From positions 1 through 64,000 of the forward strand of contig MLAV02000004.1 of the NCBI GenBank assembly GCA_001870995.2: a stretch of DNA of 64,000 bases, read 5' to 3'. Made by a program: the position numbers and the translations under genes. This document shows positions 26,929-34,478 of this stretch, in pieces. The stretch comes from Chitinophaga sp. CB10 (lineage in GTDB: Bacteria; Bacteroidota; Bacteroidia; Chitinophagales; Chitinophagaceae). Below the pieces are notes generated by a model. The model worked only from the letters and a program-made list of their open reading frames with translations, searched no databases and was not told the DNA's origin. Every line of letters starts with the position of its first letter. Position 1 is the stretch's first letter.

Positions 26929-28638
26929 ATGAAAAAGAACCTCTTTATATACCTGTTTGGCCTCAGCGCAGTCCTGGCTTCCTGCAGCAAAAGCTTCCTG
27001 GACGAGGAGCCGCTGTCCATCTACACGCCGGACAATTCCCTGCAAAACGCCACCCAGTACCAGCAGGCCACTAACAACCTGTACAACGGCGTGCGGAATA
27101 TCTACATGGGCAACATCAACCTGGATACCTACTTCGGGCTGTATTACGCTACAGACTTCGCTTTCAACGGTACCGATTATGATCCCGCGGCCAAGCTGAA
27201 CGCCTACAAGGCCACCATGGTGCCCAGCTACTTCATTCCGCAAGGCATCTGGACGGCGTATTACAAGATTATCACCAACGCGAACCTCATCATCAGTCAG
27301 CTCAACAAACCCAATCAGCTGAGCGATGCGGATAAGAACAACTTCCTGGGCCAGGCCTTGTTCTTCCGCGCTTACTCCTACAACATCCTCGCGAACCTCT
27401 TTGGGGGCGTGCCTTTGGAGCTGAACGAACTTGCCGCGCCCCGGTACGATTACGTGCGCGCCAGCAGGGAGGACGTGTACCGCCAATGCAAAAATGACCT
27501 GGAACAGGCGGCGGGATTATTGCAGGACATCAATAAAGTGCCCGATGGCACGGTGAATAAGCAGATCGCGCAACACGTACTCACGGAAGTGCTGATCTCC
27601 CTGAAGGACTACGATGGGGCCATTGCCAGCGCCTCTTCCGTGATCAATTTTTCCGGCGTATCGCTGATGACGGGCCGCTTTGGCAGAAGGGCCAATTTGC
27701 CCGGCGATGCCTACCGCGACCTGTTTGAATACAACAACCAGAACTACAGCACCGGCAACCACGAAGGGCTGCTGGTGATACAGACTACGCTGAACAACTC
27801 CGCGTCCGTCGGCGATCAGACGGCCTGGGCGGTGGTGCCGAGTTTGACGGGCGTGCGGATTGTGGAAGCTACCACCAAAACCAAGATGCCCATCCTCTTC
27901 AACGCCAAGTTTGTAGACAGCGTTTCTTCCAACGGCATTGGCTGGATCCGCCCTACTTCGCACTTCTTTTACGAAATCTGGACGCCGGGCGACATCCGCA
28001 ATTCGCCCTACAATATCGTGCGGGATATCCGCATTTCCGGCGTGCCGGCGAACTCCCCGGATTACGGCAAGTGGTACGTGAAAGACGGCTACAAGGATAA
28101 GGTGCAGCCGGCGGACTACCGCGATACCATTCGCAACTTTTACCCTGTAATCCGCAAGGCGTCGCCTTCTGCCGGCGATTTTGTGGCGGTGGCGGGGCCT
28201 TCCATTCTCACCAATACCACGAATCCTTTTGGCGGACTGCTGTTAAACGGCGCTTCCCGCCTGTTCATGCAGAAGTACATGGCGCGCCTGGCGGAAACTT
28301 ACCTGCTGCGCGCGGAAGCCTACCTGGGCAAGGGCGACCGGCAGAAGGCCGCCGATGATATCAACGTACTGCGCAACAGGGCCAAGGCTACCCCTGCCAC
28401 CGCCGGCGATATCAATATCGATTACATCCTCGATGAGCGCCTGCGCGAGCTATACATGGAAGAGTTCCGCACGGTAACGCTTACACGCTTAGGGCTGTTG
28501 TACGACCGCGCGAAGCGGTACAATCCGAAGTCGGGCCTGACGATTGAGTCTTACCACAACCTCTGGCCCATTCCTACCACGGAGATCACGCAGAATACCG
28601 GTGCGGTATTGGAGCAGAACCCGGGATACGGCAATTAG
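26929..28638 (+). CDS. SusD/RagB family nutrient-binding lipoprotein
   Basis: 569 aa. Lipoprotein signal (MKKNLFIYLFGLSAVLASC), FLDEEPLSIYTPDN after the Cys, FFRAYSYNILANLFGGVPLE in the helical core, MARLAETYLLRAEAYLGKGD and LDERLRELYMEEFRTVTLTR near the end. It is the partner of the SusC gene directly upstream and closes a two-gene operon with its own terminator. Confidence 0.95.
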   Translation: MKKNLFIYLFGLSAVLASCSKSFLDEEPLSIYTPDNSLQNATQYQQATNNLYNGVRNIYMGNINLDTYFGLYYATDFAFNGTDYDPAAKLNAYKATMVPSYFIPQGIWTAYYKIITNANLIISQLNKPNQLSDADKNNFLGQALFFRAYSYNILANLFGGVPLELNELAAPRYDYVRASREDVYRQCKNDLEQAAGLLQDINKVPDGTVNKQIAQHVLTEVLISLKDYDGAIASASSVINFSGVSLMTGRFGRRANLPGDAYRDLFEYNNQNYSTGNHEGLLVIQTTLNNSASVGDQTAWAVVPSLTGVRIVEATTKTKMPILFNAKFVDSVSSNGIGWIRPTSHFFYEIWTPGDIRNSPYNIVRDIRISGVPANSPDYGKWYVKDGYKDKVQPADYRDTIRNFYPVIRKASPSAGDFVAVAGPSILTNTTNPFGGLLLNGASRLFMQKYMARLAETYLLRAEAYLGKGDRQKAADDINVLRNRAKATPATAGDINIDYILDERLRELYMEEFRTVTLTRLGLLYDRAKRYNPKSGLTIESYHNLWPIPTTEITQNTGAVLEQNPGYGN

Positions 28639-28647
28639 GATATACGG

Positions 28648-28676
28648 AGTCCGGCTTAACAGCCGGACTTTTTTTA
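28648..28676 (+). terminator. Intrinsic terminator of the second SusCD operon
   Basis: AGTCCGGCT and AGCCGGACT (28648-28656, 28661-28669) form a 9-bp stem with a TAAC loop followed by a T run. It begins 10 bp after the SusD stop codon. Confidence 0.9.
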
Positions 28677-28777
28677 TTTTTTGGGGGAAAGATTTAATGC
28701 CGCCTTTGCTACATCCGGTACGTGACTTGCGGGATATTTTCTGTTGCATTATGCCGAATCACTAAAACCCTACTTAT

Positions 28778-29932
28778 ATGCATGAACCCTACCAGATACG
28801 CATTGACAAAGAGATCCTTTCTGATCTCCGCCGGCGGCTGGCCGCCACCCGCTGGATTGATGAGGTGGATAACGGCAACTGGCAGGCAGGAACGAATAAG
28901 GCCTACCTGCAGGCGCTCTGTCATTATTGGGGCAACGGGTTCAACTGGGAGCAGCAGGAGGCATACCTGAATACGTTCCATCACTATACAACTGTAGTGC
29001 AGGGCCAGCGGTTACACTTTATTTATGAAAAAGGGGAAGGCCCGCATCGCATACCGTTATTACTCACCCATGGCTATCCGGACAGCTTTGTACGTTTCCT
29101 CAGACTGATTCCATTACTCACCAAAGCGGATATCGACGGGGTTTCGTTTGATGTGGTAGTACCTTCCATACCTGGATATGGCTTTTCGGACAAGCCGGTG
29201 GCGCCGGGCATGAATCCCGCGAAAATAGCCACGCTGTTTGCCGCGCTGATGAAGGAGGAACTGGGGTACGACACGTACGTGGCGCACGGGGGCGACTGGG
29301 GCAGCACCATCACGGAAATGCTCGCCAGGCAGCATCCGGAACAGGTGACGGCGATCCACCTCACGGATATTCCCTTCATTCACCTCTTTGAAATTCCGGA
29401 AGGCGAATTGTCCGCCGAAGAAAAGGACTACCTGGAACGTGGCCGGCGCTGGCAGCAGCAGGAAGGCGGATACGCCATGATCCAAAGCACCAAACCGCAA
29501 ACGCTGGGCTATGGCCTCAACGACTCTCCCGCAGGGCTGGCCGCCTGGATCATGGAAAAGTTCCACGGGTGGAGCGATCACAACGGCAACCTGGAAAGTG
29601 TGTTCAGCAGGGACGAATTGCTGACCAATCTCACCATCTACTAGGCTACGGAAACCATTCACTCCGCCAACCGCCTCTATTATGAAACAGGCCGCGCGAT
29701 GGCGGCCGGCGCGCATGCGAAAACGCCGCCGTTAGCCACGCCTACAGGCGTGGCCCTGTTCCCGAAGGACCTGGTGGCGCCGCCGCAGCAATACGGGCAG
29801 CGGGTGTTTAACATTCAGCGTTGGACGAAATTTGAACATGGCGGGCATTTCGGCGCGATGGAGCAGCCGGAGTGGCTGGCAGGTGAAATAAGGGCTTTCT
29901 TTTCTTCATTGCATAGGTTTAAAACACAATAG
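28778..29932 (+). pseudogene. Epoxide hydrolase (EHN + alpha/beta hydrolase) interrupted by an in-frame TAG
   Basis: The frame reads as one epoxide hydrolase of about 384 codons, with a TAG at 29642-29644 as codon 289. Upstream lie the EHN domain (YQIRIDKEILSDLRRRLAAT), the HGYP oxyanion motif and the nucleophile Asp in HGGDWGSTI. Downstream, in the same frame, are TETIHSANRLYYE and the catalytic His region FEHGGHFGAMEQPEWLAG. Related proteins usually have Trp or similar at the stop position (LTIYW), so a TGG to TAG change is likely. The shortened 288-aa product would lack the catalytic His. Alternatives are a sequencing error or readthrough. Confidence 0.85.
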
Positions 29933-29937
29933 TCCAC

Positions 29938-30561
29938 TCAGGAAATACCGAGGTGGTTCATGACGTAATTAACCACCCTGTCGCACCGGGACAAATGGAA
30001 ACTGTAAACGGAATCTTTCATGTACCCCTGCAGGCTTTGGCGCAGCATGGCCTTGGCCCGGTTGAGCCGCACTTTCACATTCACCTCCTGGATGCTGAGC
30101 GTATCCGATGTTTCGCGGATGGTCATGGCTTCAATTTCGCGCAGTACAAACACCAGCCGGTATTTTTCCGGCAGCTGCGCGATGGCGTTTTCCAGTATCT
30201 GGCTCAGTTCCTTATTGATCAATTCGTTTGCAGGCGTTTTCATGTTGATATCGTTATGGGATATTTCGGTATTGGAATGATAGCTGGATTTTCTCTTTTG
30301 TTCGAGGCATTGATTGAGCATGATACGCGTCAGCCAGGTCCCGAAATAGGCGGGATGCTCCAGCTTGCCCAGGCGCTCGTAAGCGTGGATGTAGGCCGTC
30401 TGCATGGCATCCTGGGTTTCGTCCGGATCTGCCAGGATGGACATGCCTATCCTGTATAATCGCTGGTTGTACTTACGTATCAGCAGCTCAAAACGTTGCT
30501 TCTCCCCTGCCTGTATCTGTTCAATAACGGAGGCGTCGGCAATTACCGTAGGTTCTTTCAT
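29938..30561 (-). CDS. ECF sigma factor, divergent from doxX-like/folE
   Basis: 207 aa. Region 2 (FELLIRKYNQRLYRIGMSIL, DETQDAMQTAYIHAYERLG, FGTWLTRIMLNQCLEQKRK) and region 4 (AQLPEKYRLVFVLREIEAMT, LSIQEVNVKVRLNRAKAMLR) are intact, with a C-terminal tail (YSFHLSRCDRVVNYVMNHLG) conserved in this sigma type. No anti-sigma gene is adjacent. Its promoter region contains one half of a mirror-image element whose other half faces the DoxX-like gene, so it most likely drives its own gene and the folE operon. The stop codon lies 5 bp from the end of the convergent epoxide hydrolase frame. Confidence 0.93.
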   Translation of the reverse strand: MKEPTVIADASVIEQIQAGEKQRFELLIRKYNQRLYRIGMSILADPDETQDAMQTAYIHAYERLGKLEHPAYFGTWLTRIMLNQCLEQKRKSSYHSNTEISHNDINMKTPANELINKELSQILENAIAQLPEKYRLVFVLREIEAMTIRETSDTLSIQEVNVKVRLNRAKAMLRQSLQGYMKDSVYSFHLSRCDRVVNYVMNHLGIS

Positions 30562-30587
30562 AGCGTTATAGTTCGAAAACTTTACCT

Positions 30588-30680
30588 ATTAGATGACAAG
30601 CGCTGCAAAAGGTTACAAAATTTCTTCATTTAAATTTTTACGGGAAATCTTGTAACCTTTTGCTTCCCCATTGCTCTAAT
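30588..30680. promoter_or_regulatory. Mirror-image divergent ECF-type promoter pair
   Basis: TTGTAACCTTTTGC occurs on the plus strand at 30650-30663 and as its exact reverse complement at 30605-30618. In both directions it is followed by 12 unconserved bases and then CTAAT (plus 30676-30680; minus 30592-30588). This is the build of a -35/-10 pair read by one sigma factor in both directions, with the sigma gene starting at 30561 and the DoxX-like gene at 30698. Confidence 0.75.
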
Positions 30681-30697
30681 GAATAAAAACTATTACT

Positions 30698-31072
30698 ATG
30701 GCCACCATCACAAAATTGCAGGAGACGCTCCGCTTCACGTACGGCATCGTACCAATCGTGGCGGGTCTTGACAAATTTACCAACCTGCTCACGCGCTGGT
30801 CCGACTACCTGGGCAACAATGCGCGGCTGATCCCTTTTGATCCCGAAGTTTTCATGAAGGCGGTGGGTATCATTGAGATCATTGCAGGCATCCTGGTACT
30901 GGTACGCCCCCGCATCGGCGCGTATATCGTAATGGCATGGCTGCTCTGCATTGCAGCCTCGCTGATTGTGGGCGGGCATTACTTCGACGTAGCCGTTCGT
31001 GATATTGTAATGGCGATCGGCGCGTACACACTCGCGCAGCTTACTCAACTGGTACCATCAAACAACAAATAA
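30698..31072 (+). CDS. Small integral membrane protein, DoxX-like
   Basis: 124 aa with about four hydrophobic segments: near 14-26 (TYGIVPIVAGLDKF), 53-68 (VGIIEIIAGILVLV), 73-90 (IGAYIVMAWLLCIAASLIV) and 98-115 (DIVMAIGAYTLAQL). The arrangement resembles DoxX-like proteins, whose function is mostly unknown. It is the first gene after the ECF-type promoter and ends 2 bp before folE, so the two are co-transcribed. Confidence 0.75.
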   Translation: MATITKLQETLRFTYGIVPIVAGLDKFTNLLTRWSDYLGNNARLIPFDPEVFMKAVGIIEIIAGILVLVRPRIGAYIVMAWLLCIAASLIVGGHYFDVAVRDIVMAIGAYTLAQLTQLVPSNNK

Positions 31073-31074
31073 AC

Positions 31075-31677
31075 ATGCACACAGCACCGGCATTAGCGCA
31101 TAGCAGGGAACTGACCAACGAGGAAAAAATCAAGGCAATACGCTATCACTTTCATGAGATCATGGTTACCCTGGGCCTGGACCTGACGGACGACAGCCTG
31201 AAAGACACCCCGGCCAGGGTAGCCAGCATGTTTGTAAATGAAGCATTTGCAGGCCTGGACCCGGCCAATGAGCCCGATATCACGCTTTTCGAGAACAAGT
31301 TTAAGTACAACGAAATTGTATTGGAGCGCGATATCCCGCTCTACTCCTATTGCGAACATCACTTTGTGCCAATCATCGGCAAGGCGCATATCGCCTATGT
31401 ATCCAAGGGGCAGGTCATTGGCCTCTCCAAATTGAACCGTATTACGGAGTACTTCGCCAAAAGGCCGCAGGTACAGGAAAGGCTCACCATCCAGATTGCC
31501 GATTACCTGAAGCAGGTGATGGATATTGAGGATGTGGCGGTGATTGTGAAAGCGGAGCATTTATGCGTGGCGTCCAGGGGCGTACGGCATACGGGTTGCA
31601 CCACGGTGACGAGCAGTATGCATGGCGCGTTCCTGGCAGAACGTGGGCAGGAGTTGGACAGGATGCTGGGAATCTAG
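31075..31677 (+). CDS. folE: GTP cyclohydrolase I
   Basis: 200 aa, full length. It converts GTP to dihydroneopterin triphosphate, the first step of tetrahydrofolate and pterin synthesis; cytosolic, normally a homodecamer. Zinc ligands are in place: Cys93 and His96 in YCEHHFVPI, and Cys164 in EHLCVASRGV. IGLSKLNRITEYFAKRPQVQ and GVRHTGCTTVTS are signature stretches. It starts 2 bp after the DoxX-like gene and is placed under the divergent ECF-type promoter, which suggests a stress or condition-dependent copy rather than, or in addition to, the housekeeping one. Confidence 0.97.
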   Translation: MHTAPALAHSRELTNEEKIKAIRYHFHEIMVTLGLDLTDDSLKDTPARVASMFVNEAFAGLDPANEPDITLFENKFKYNEIVLERDIPLYSYCEHHFVPIIGKAHIAYVSKGQVIGLSKLNRITEYFAKRPQVQERLTIQIADYLKQVMDIEDVAVIVKAEHLCVASRGVRHTGCTTVTSSMHGAFLAERGQELDRMLGI

Positions 31678-31690
31678 TACACACCCGGCA

Positions 31691-32413
31691 TTAGCGGCCT
31701 ATGATCTTCCGGGTTACAAATTCATTGAAAAAGAAATCCCTGTAAATATTACCGATAGGGATTTCATTGGCGCCTATGTACACGGTATTATTATCTACTG
31801 CGTCCATGTGCTTTACATTGATGATATAGGATTTACTGACTCTCACAAACAGATCCTTAGGCAGGTGATCATGAATGGTTTTGATATTCATGGCCGTAAT
31901 CACTTTCTGGTTTTCGGTATGCATCACCACATAATCTTTCAGGCCCTGGATGAAGAGGATGTTTTTGAAGTAGATTTTTAAGATCCGGCGATCCGCTTTC
32001 ACGAAGAAAAAATCGTCCGCCACCTGTTCGATGTTATTGCCGGACCAGTCGGCCTTGAAGAGCCGGGAATAGGTCTGGGCTTTGTCCACCGCCTTTTGGA
32101 AACGCGCTGGCTTAACGGGTTTTATCAGGTAGTCGACAGCATCTACTTCGTAACTATCAGTAGCAAATTCCGCATAGGCGGTGGTAAAGATGACAAACGT
32201 TTCCCTGGGAATGGTACGGGCAAATTCAATCCCGTTGATGCCCGGCATCTGTATATCCAGGAAGATCAGCTCCACCGGATGGGTAGCGATAAAACTTTGG
32301 GCTGACTCAGGGCTGTTGAAAGAGCCGGTCAAATCCAGATCATCCCGCTGGTGGATCAGCATTTCAATGGCCTCCCTGGCCAGCGGCTCATCATCGATGA
32401 TTATACAGTTCAT
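31691..32413 (-). CDS. LytTR-family response regulator
   Basis: 240 aa from the ATG at 32413; the frame is open much further upstream but that part lies over other genes and is not coding. Receiver domain: IIIDDEP at the start, phospho-acceptor Asp53 in LIFLDIQMPGING and the conserved Lys in DYLIKPVKPARF. The C-terminal LytTR DNA-binding domain (about 135-238) includes ILFIQGLKDYVVMHT and FVRVSKSYIINVKHM. The ATG overlaps the TGA of a histidine-kinase remnant upstream, so the regulator has lost its sensor partner, and probably its native promoter. Confidence 0.93.
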   Translation of the reverse strand: MNCIIIDDEPLAREAIEMLIHQRDDLDLTGSFNSPESAQSFIATHPVELIFLDIQMPGINGIEFARTIPRETFVIFTTAYAEFATDSYEVDAVDYLIKPVKPARFQKAVDKAQTYSRLFKADWSGNNIEQVADDFFFVKADRRILKIYFKNILFIQGLKDYVVMHTENQKVITAMNIKTIHDHLPKDLFVRVSKSYIINVKHMDAVDNNTVYIGANEIPIGNIYRDFFFNEFVTRKIIGR

Positions 32414-32523
32414 AGTTGTAAAGTTAGCGTTACACAATACCTGTCCGGGTCTTCTTCGATTTGCAAACGGTGCTTTGCCGGGAAGAGCAGTTCCAGCCTG
32501 CGTTTGATATTTGCCAGGCCTAA
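32410..32523 (-). pseudogene. C-terminal remnant of a sensor histidine kinase
   Basis: About 37 codons ending at a TGA that overlaps the response regulator ATG (ATGA). They read LGLANIKRRLELLFPAKH and then RYCVTLTLQL, the last part of the ATPase domain of LytS/YehU-type kinases (G2 box and final strand). Upstream of about 32523 the similarity ends and the sequence belongs to a TonB receptor on the other strand. The rest of the kinase (normally more than 300 residues) is missing. Confidence 0.8.
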
Positions 32524-33526
32524 GCAGCATTTGAATACCTATGCCAATGACCAGGCAGTGGCGTTTAATCCTGACCTGCAAATTTACGAGGAAGCAACGC
32601 CTACAGGCGTAACCTATTACAAACCGCGCGAGAAGATCATCAGCTTCGGGAACCTGGAACCCCGGCTGGCAGTGTCTTATGCGATTAATGAGGAGCAGTC
32701 CGTAAAAGCGAGCTACAACCGGATGAGCCAATACATCCACCTGGTTTCCAATACCGCCTCCGTTTCCCCGCTGGACATCTGGGCCCCCAGCGATCAATAC
32801 CTCAAACCTGAAATCCTTGACCAGGTTGCCCTGGGCTACTTCCGCAATTTCCGCAGCGGCAAGTATTCCCTGGAAACGGAAGCCTTTTACAAGAAAACGA
32901 AGAACAGGGCGGATTATATTGACGGCGCGGAGCTGATTGCCCGGAAAGCCATAGAACAGGTACTGCTCAATGGAGCAGCCAGGGCATACGGACTGGAAGT
33001 AATGCTGAAGCGAAACACCGGGAAGCTGACCGGCTGGCTGTCTTACACCCTTTCCCGGGCGGAGCAGCGCACGCCGGGGCGCAATGCAACGGAGCCGGGT
33101 ATCAATAACGGGGAGTGGTACCGTGCGAACTATGACAAAACGCATAACCTTTCCCTGACGGCGGCGTACCAGCTGACGAGGAAATGGAGCTTTGGCGGCA
33201 TATTCACTTACCAGACGGGGAAAGCCGCTACCTATCCCATTGGTAAATACCAGTACCAGGGTATTACGATTGCCAATTATGGCGTAAGGAATGCCAGCTC
33301 CCTCCCTGCCTATCACCACCTGGACTTATCCGCTACCTATGTGCCCAGGCCGGACAGTAAGAAGCGGTGGAAAGGGGAATGGGTGTTCAGCATTTACAAT
33401 GTGTATGGCAGGAACAATGCTGCGGCGCTGATGTTTGAGCAAAACAGGGAAACGGGATGGAGTGAAGCAAAGCGGATTTCGATTTTCGGCATCGTACCCG
33501 GGGTGTCTTACAATTTCAAATTTTAA
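32521..33526 (+). pseudogene. C-terminal fragment of a TonB-dependent outer-membrane receptor
   Basis: About 334 codons covering the distal half of the barrel: ISFGNLEPRLAVSYAINEEQ, SVKASYNRMSQYIHLVSN, EWYRANYDKTHNLSLTAAY, FTYQTGKAATYPIGKYQ and the terminal strand VPGVSYNFKF. No signal peptide, plug or proximal barrel is present; the sequence begins abruptly at about 32521 at the kinase remnant. The intact family usually has more than 700 residues. Its stop TAA overlaps the ATG of the DUF4249 gene (TAATG), an arrangement common for receptor/DUF4249 pairs. Confidence 0.85.
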
Positions 33527-34359
33527 TGAGAATTGCAATGAAGAATATACTTACCTGCCTGGCTGTTTCATTGGTACTTGGTGGCTTTGGCTGCACGAAA
33601 GTGGTGGAAGTGGACCTGGAAACAGCCGCGCCACGGCTGGTGATTGACGCCTCCATCGATTGGGTGAAAGGCACGACCGGCAAAGCGCAGCAAATCGTAC
33701 TGTCCACCACCACGGGGTACTACAGCACCTCCTTCCCGACCGTTTCCGGCGCTGAAATCACCATCACCAATTCCGCGAATACAATCTTCCGGTTTACAGA
33801 AAGCCCCGGCACGGGGATATATACCTGCACTGACTTCCTGCCCGTTGCCGGGGAAAGCTATACCCTGAAAGTGGCGCTGAACGGGCAGGTATATACGGCC
33901 ACTGAAACGTGTATAGGCGTACCCGTTATCGCTGATAATATTGAACAGGATAATGCCGGCGGATTTGGAGGGGATGAAATAGAAATTGCCTACTACTACC
34001 AGGATAATGGCAACGAGGATAATTATTACCTGCACCGCATTGCATCACCTGCTGCCAAATACCCGGATTATAAGGCTAAGGATGACCAGCGTAGCCAGGG
34101 TAAGCTGATAAAGGAATATTACTCCGATAAGGAGCTGAAACCGGGCGACCTGGTCCACATTCAATTATATGGCATTTCCCGGAGGTATTATGATTACTTC
34201 AGGAAACTGTTAGCTGCATCCGGCGCCGGCAGCGGGCCTTTCCAGGCAACGCCGGGATCAGTAAGGGGGAATATTATTAACCAGACGGAGTTTGACAATT
34301 ATGCCTATGGGTACTTTAGGGTGTCCGAGGTAGCGATGAAGGAGTATGTGGTGAAGTAG
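33526..34359 (+). CDS. DUF4249 domain lipoprotein
   Basis: 277 aa. Lipoprotein signal (MKNILTCLAVSLVLGGFGC) and KVVEVDLETAAPRLVIDASI at the mature N-terminus are typical of DUF4249. The family is found with TonB-dependent receptors and is thought to be an outer-membrane accessory. The start at 33526 overlaps the receptor fragment's stop (TAATG), implying translational coupling; an ATG at 33538 is an alternative. With its receptor truncated it may be non-functional or silent. Confidence 0.85.
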   Translation: MRIAMKNILTCLAVSLVLGGFGCTKVVEVDLETAAPRLVIDASIDWVKGTTGKAQQIVLSTTTGYYSTSFPTVSGAEITITNSANTIFRFTESPGTGIYTCTDFLPVAGESYTLKVALNGQVYTATETCIGVPVIADNIEQDNAGGFGGDEIEIAYYYQDNGNEDNYYLHRIASPAAKYPDYKAKDDQRSQGKLIKEYYSDKELKPGDLVHIQLYGISRRYYDYFRKLLAASGAGSGPFQATPGSVRGNIINQTEFDNYAYGYFRVSEVAMKEYVVK

Positions 34360-34413
34360 CGCGGAGGCAAGGTGGAATATTGCAGCGGTAGGGATGGAGG
34401 CGCCGGGAAAAGA

Positions 34414-34466
34414 ACCAGCAGTTGAAGAGTGCCGCAACGATGTCTAATAGCATTCCAACTGCTGGT
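34414..34466. terminator. 11-bp inverted repeat between convergent genes
   Basis: ACCAGCAGTTG (34414-34424) and CAACTGCTGGT (34456-34466) are exact reverse complements around a 31-nt loop. It lies between the convergent DUF4249 and TonB receptor genes and may serve as a two-way terminator, although no strong T run follows directly. Confidence 0.4.
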
Positions 34467-34478
34467 AACATAAACCTT

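Noticed and set aside
32414..33319. Minus-strand N-terminal extension of the response regulator
   Set aside because: The receiver domain begins exactly at the ATG at 32413; the upstream part overlies the TonB fragment and the kinase remnant in other frames.
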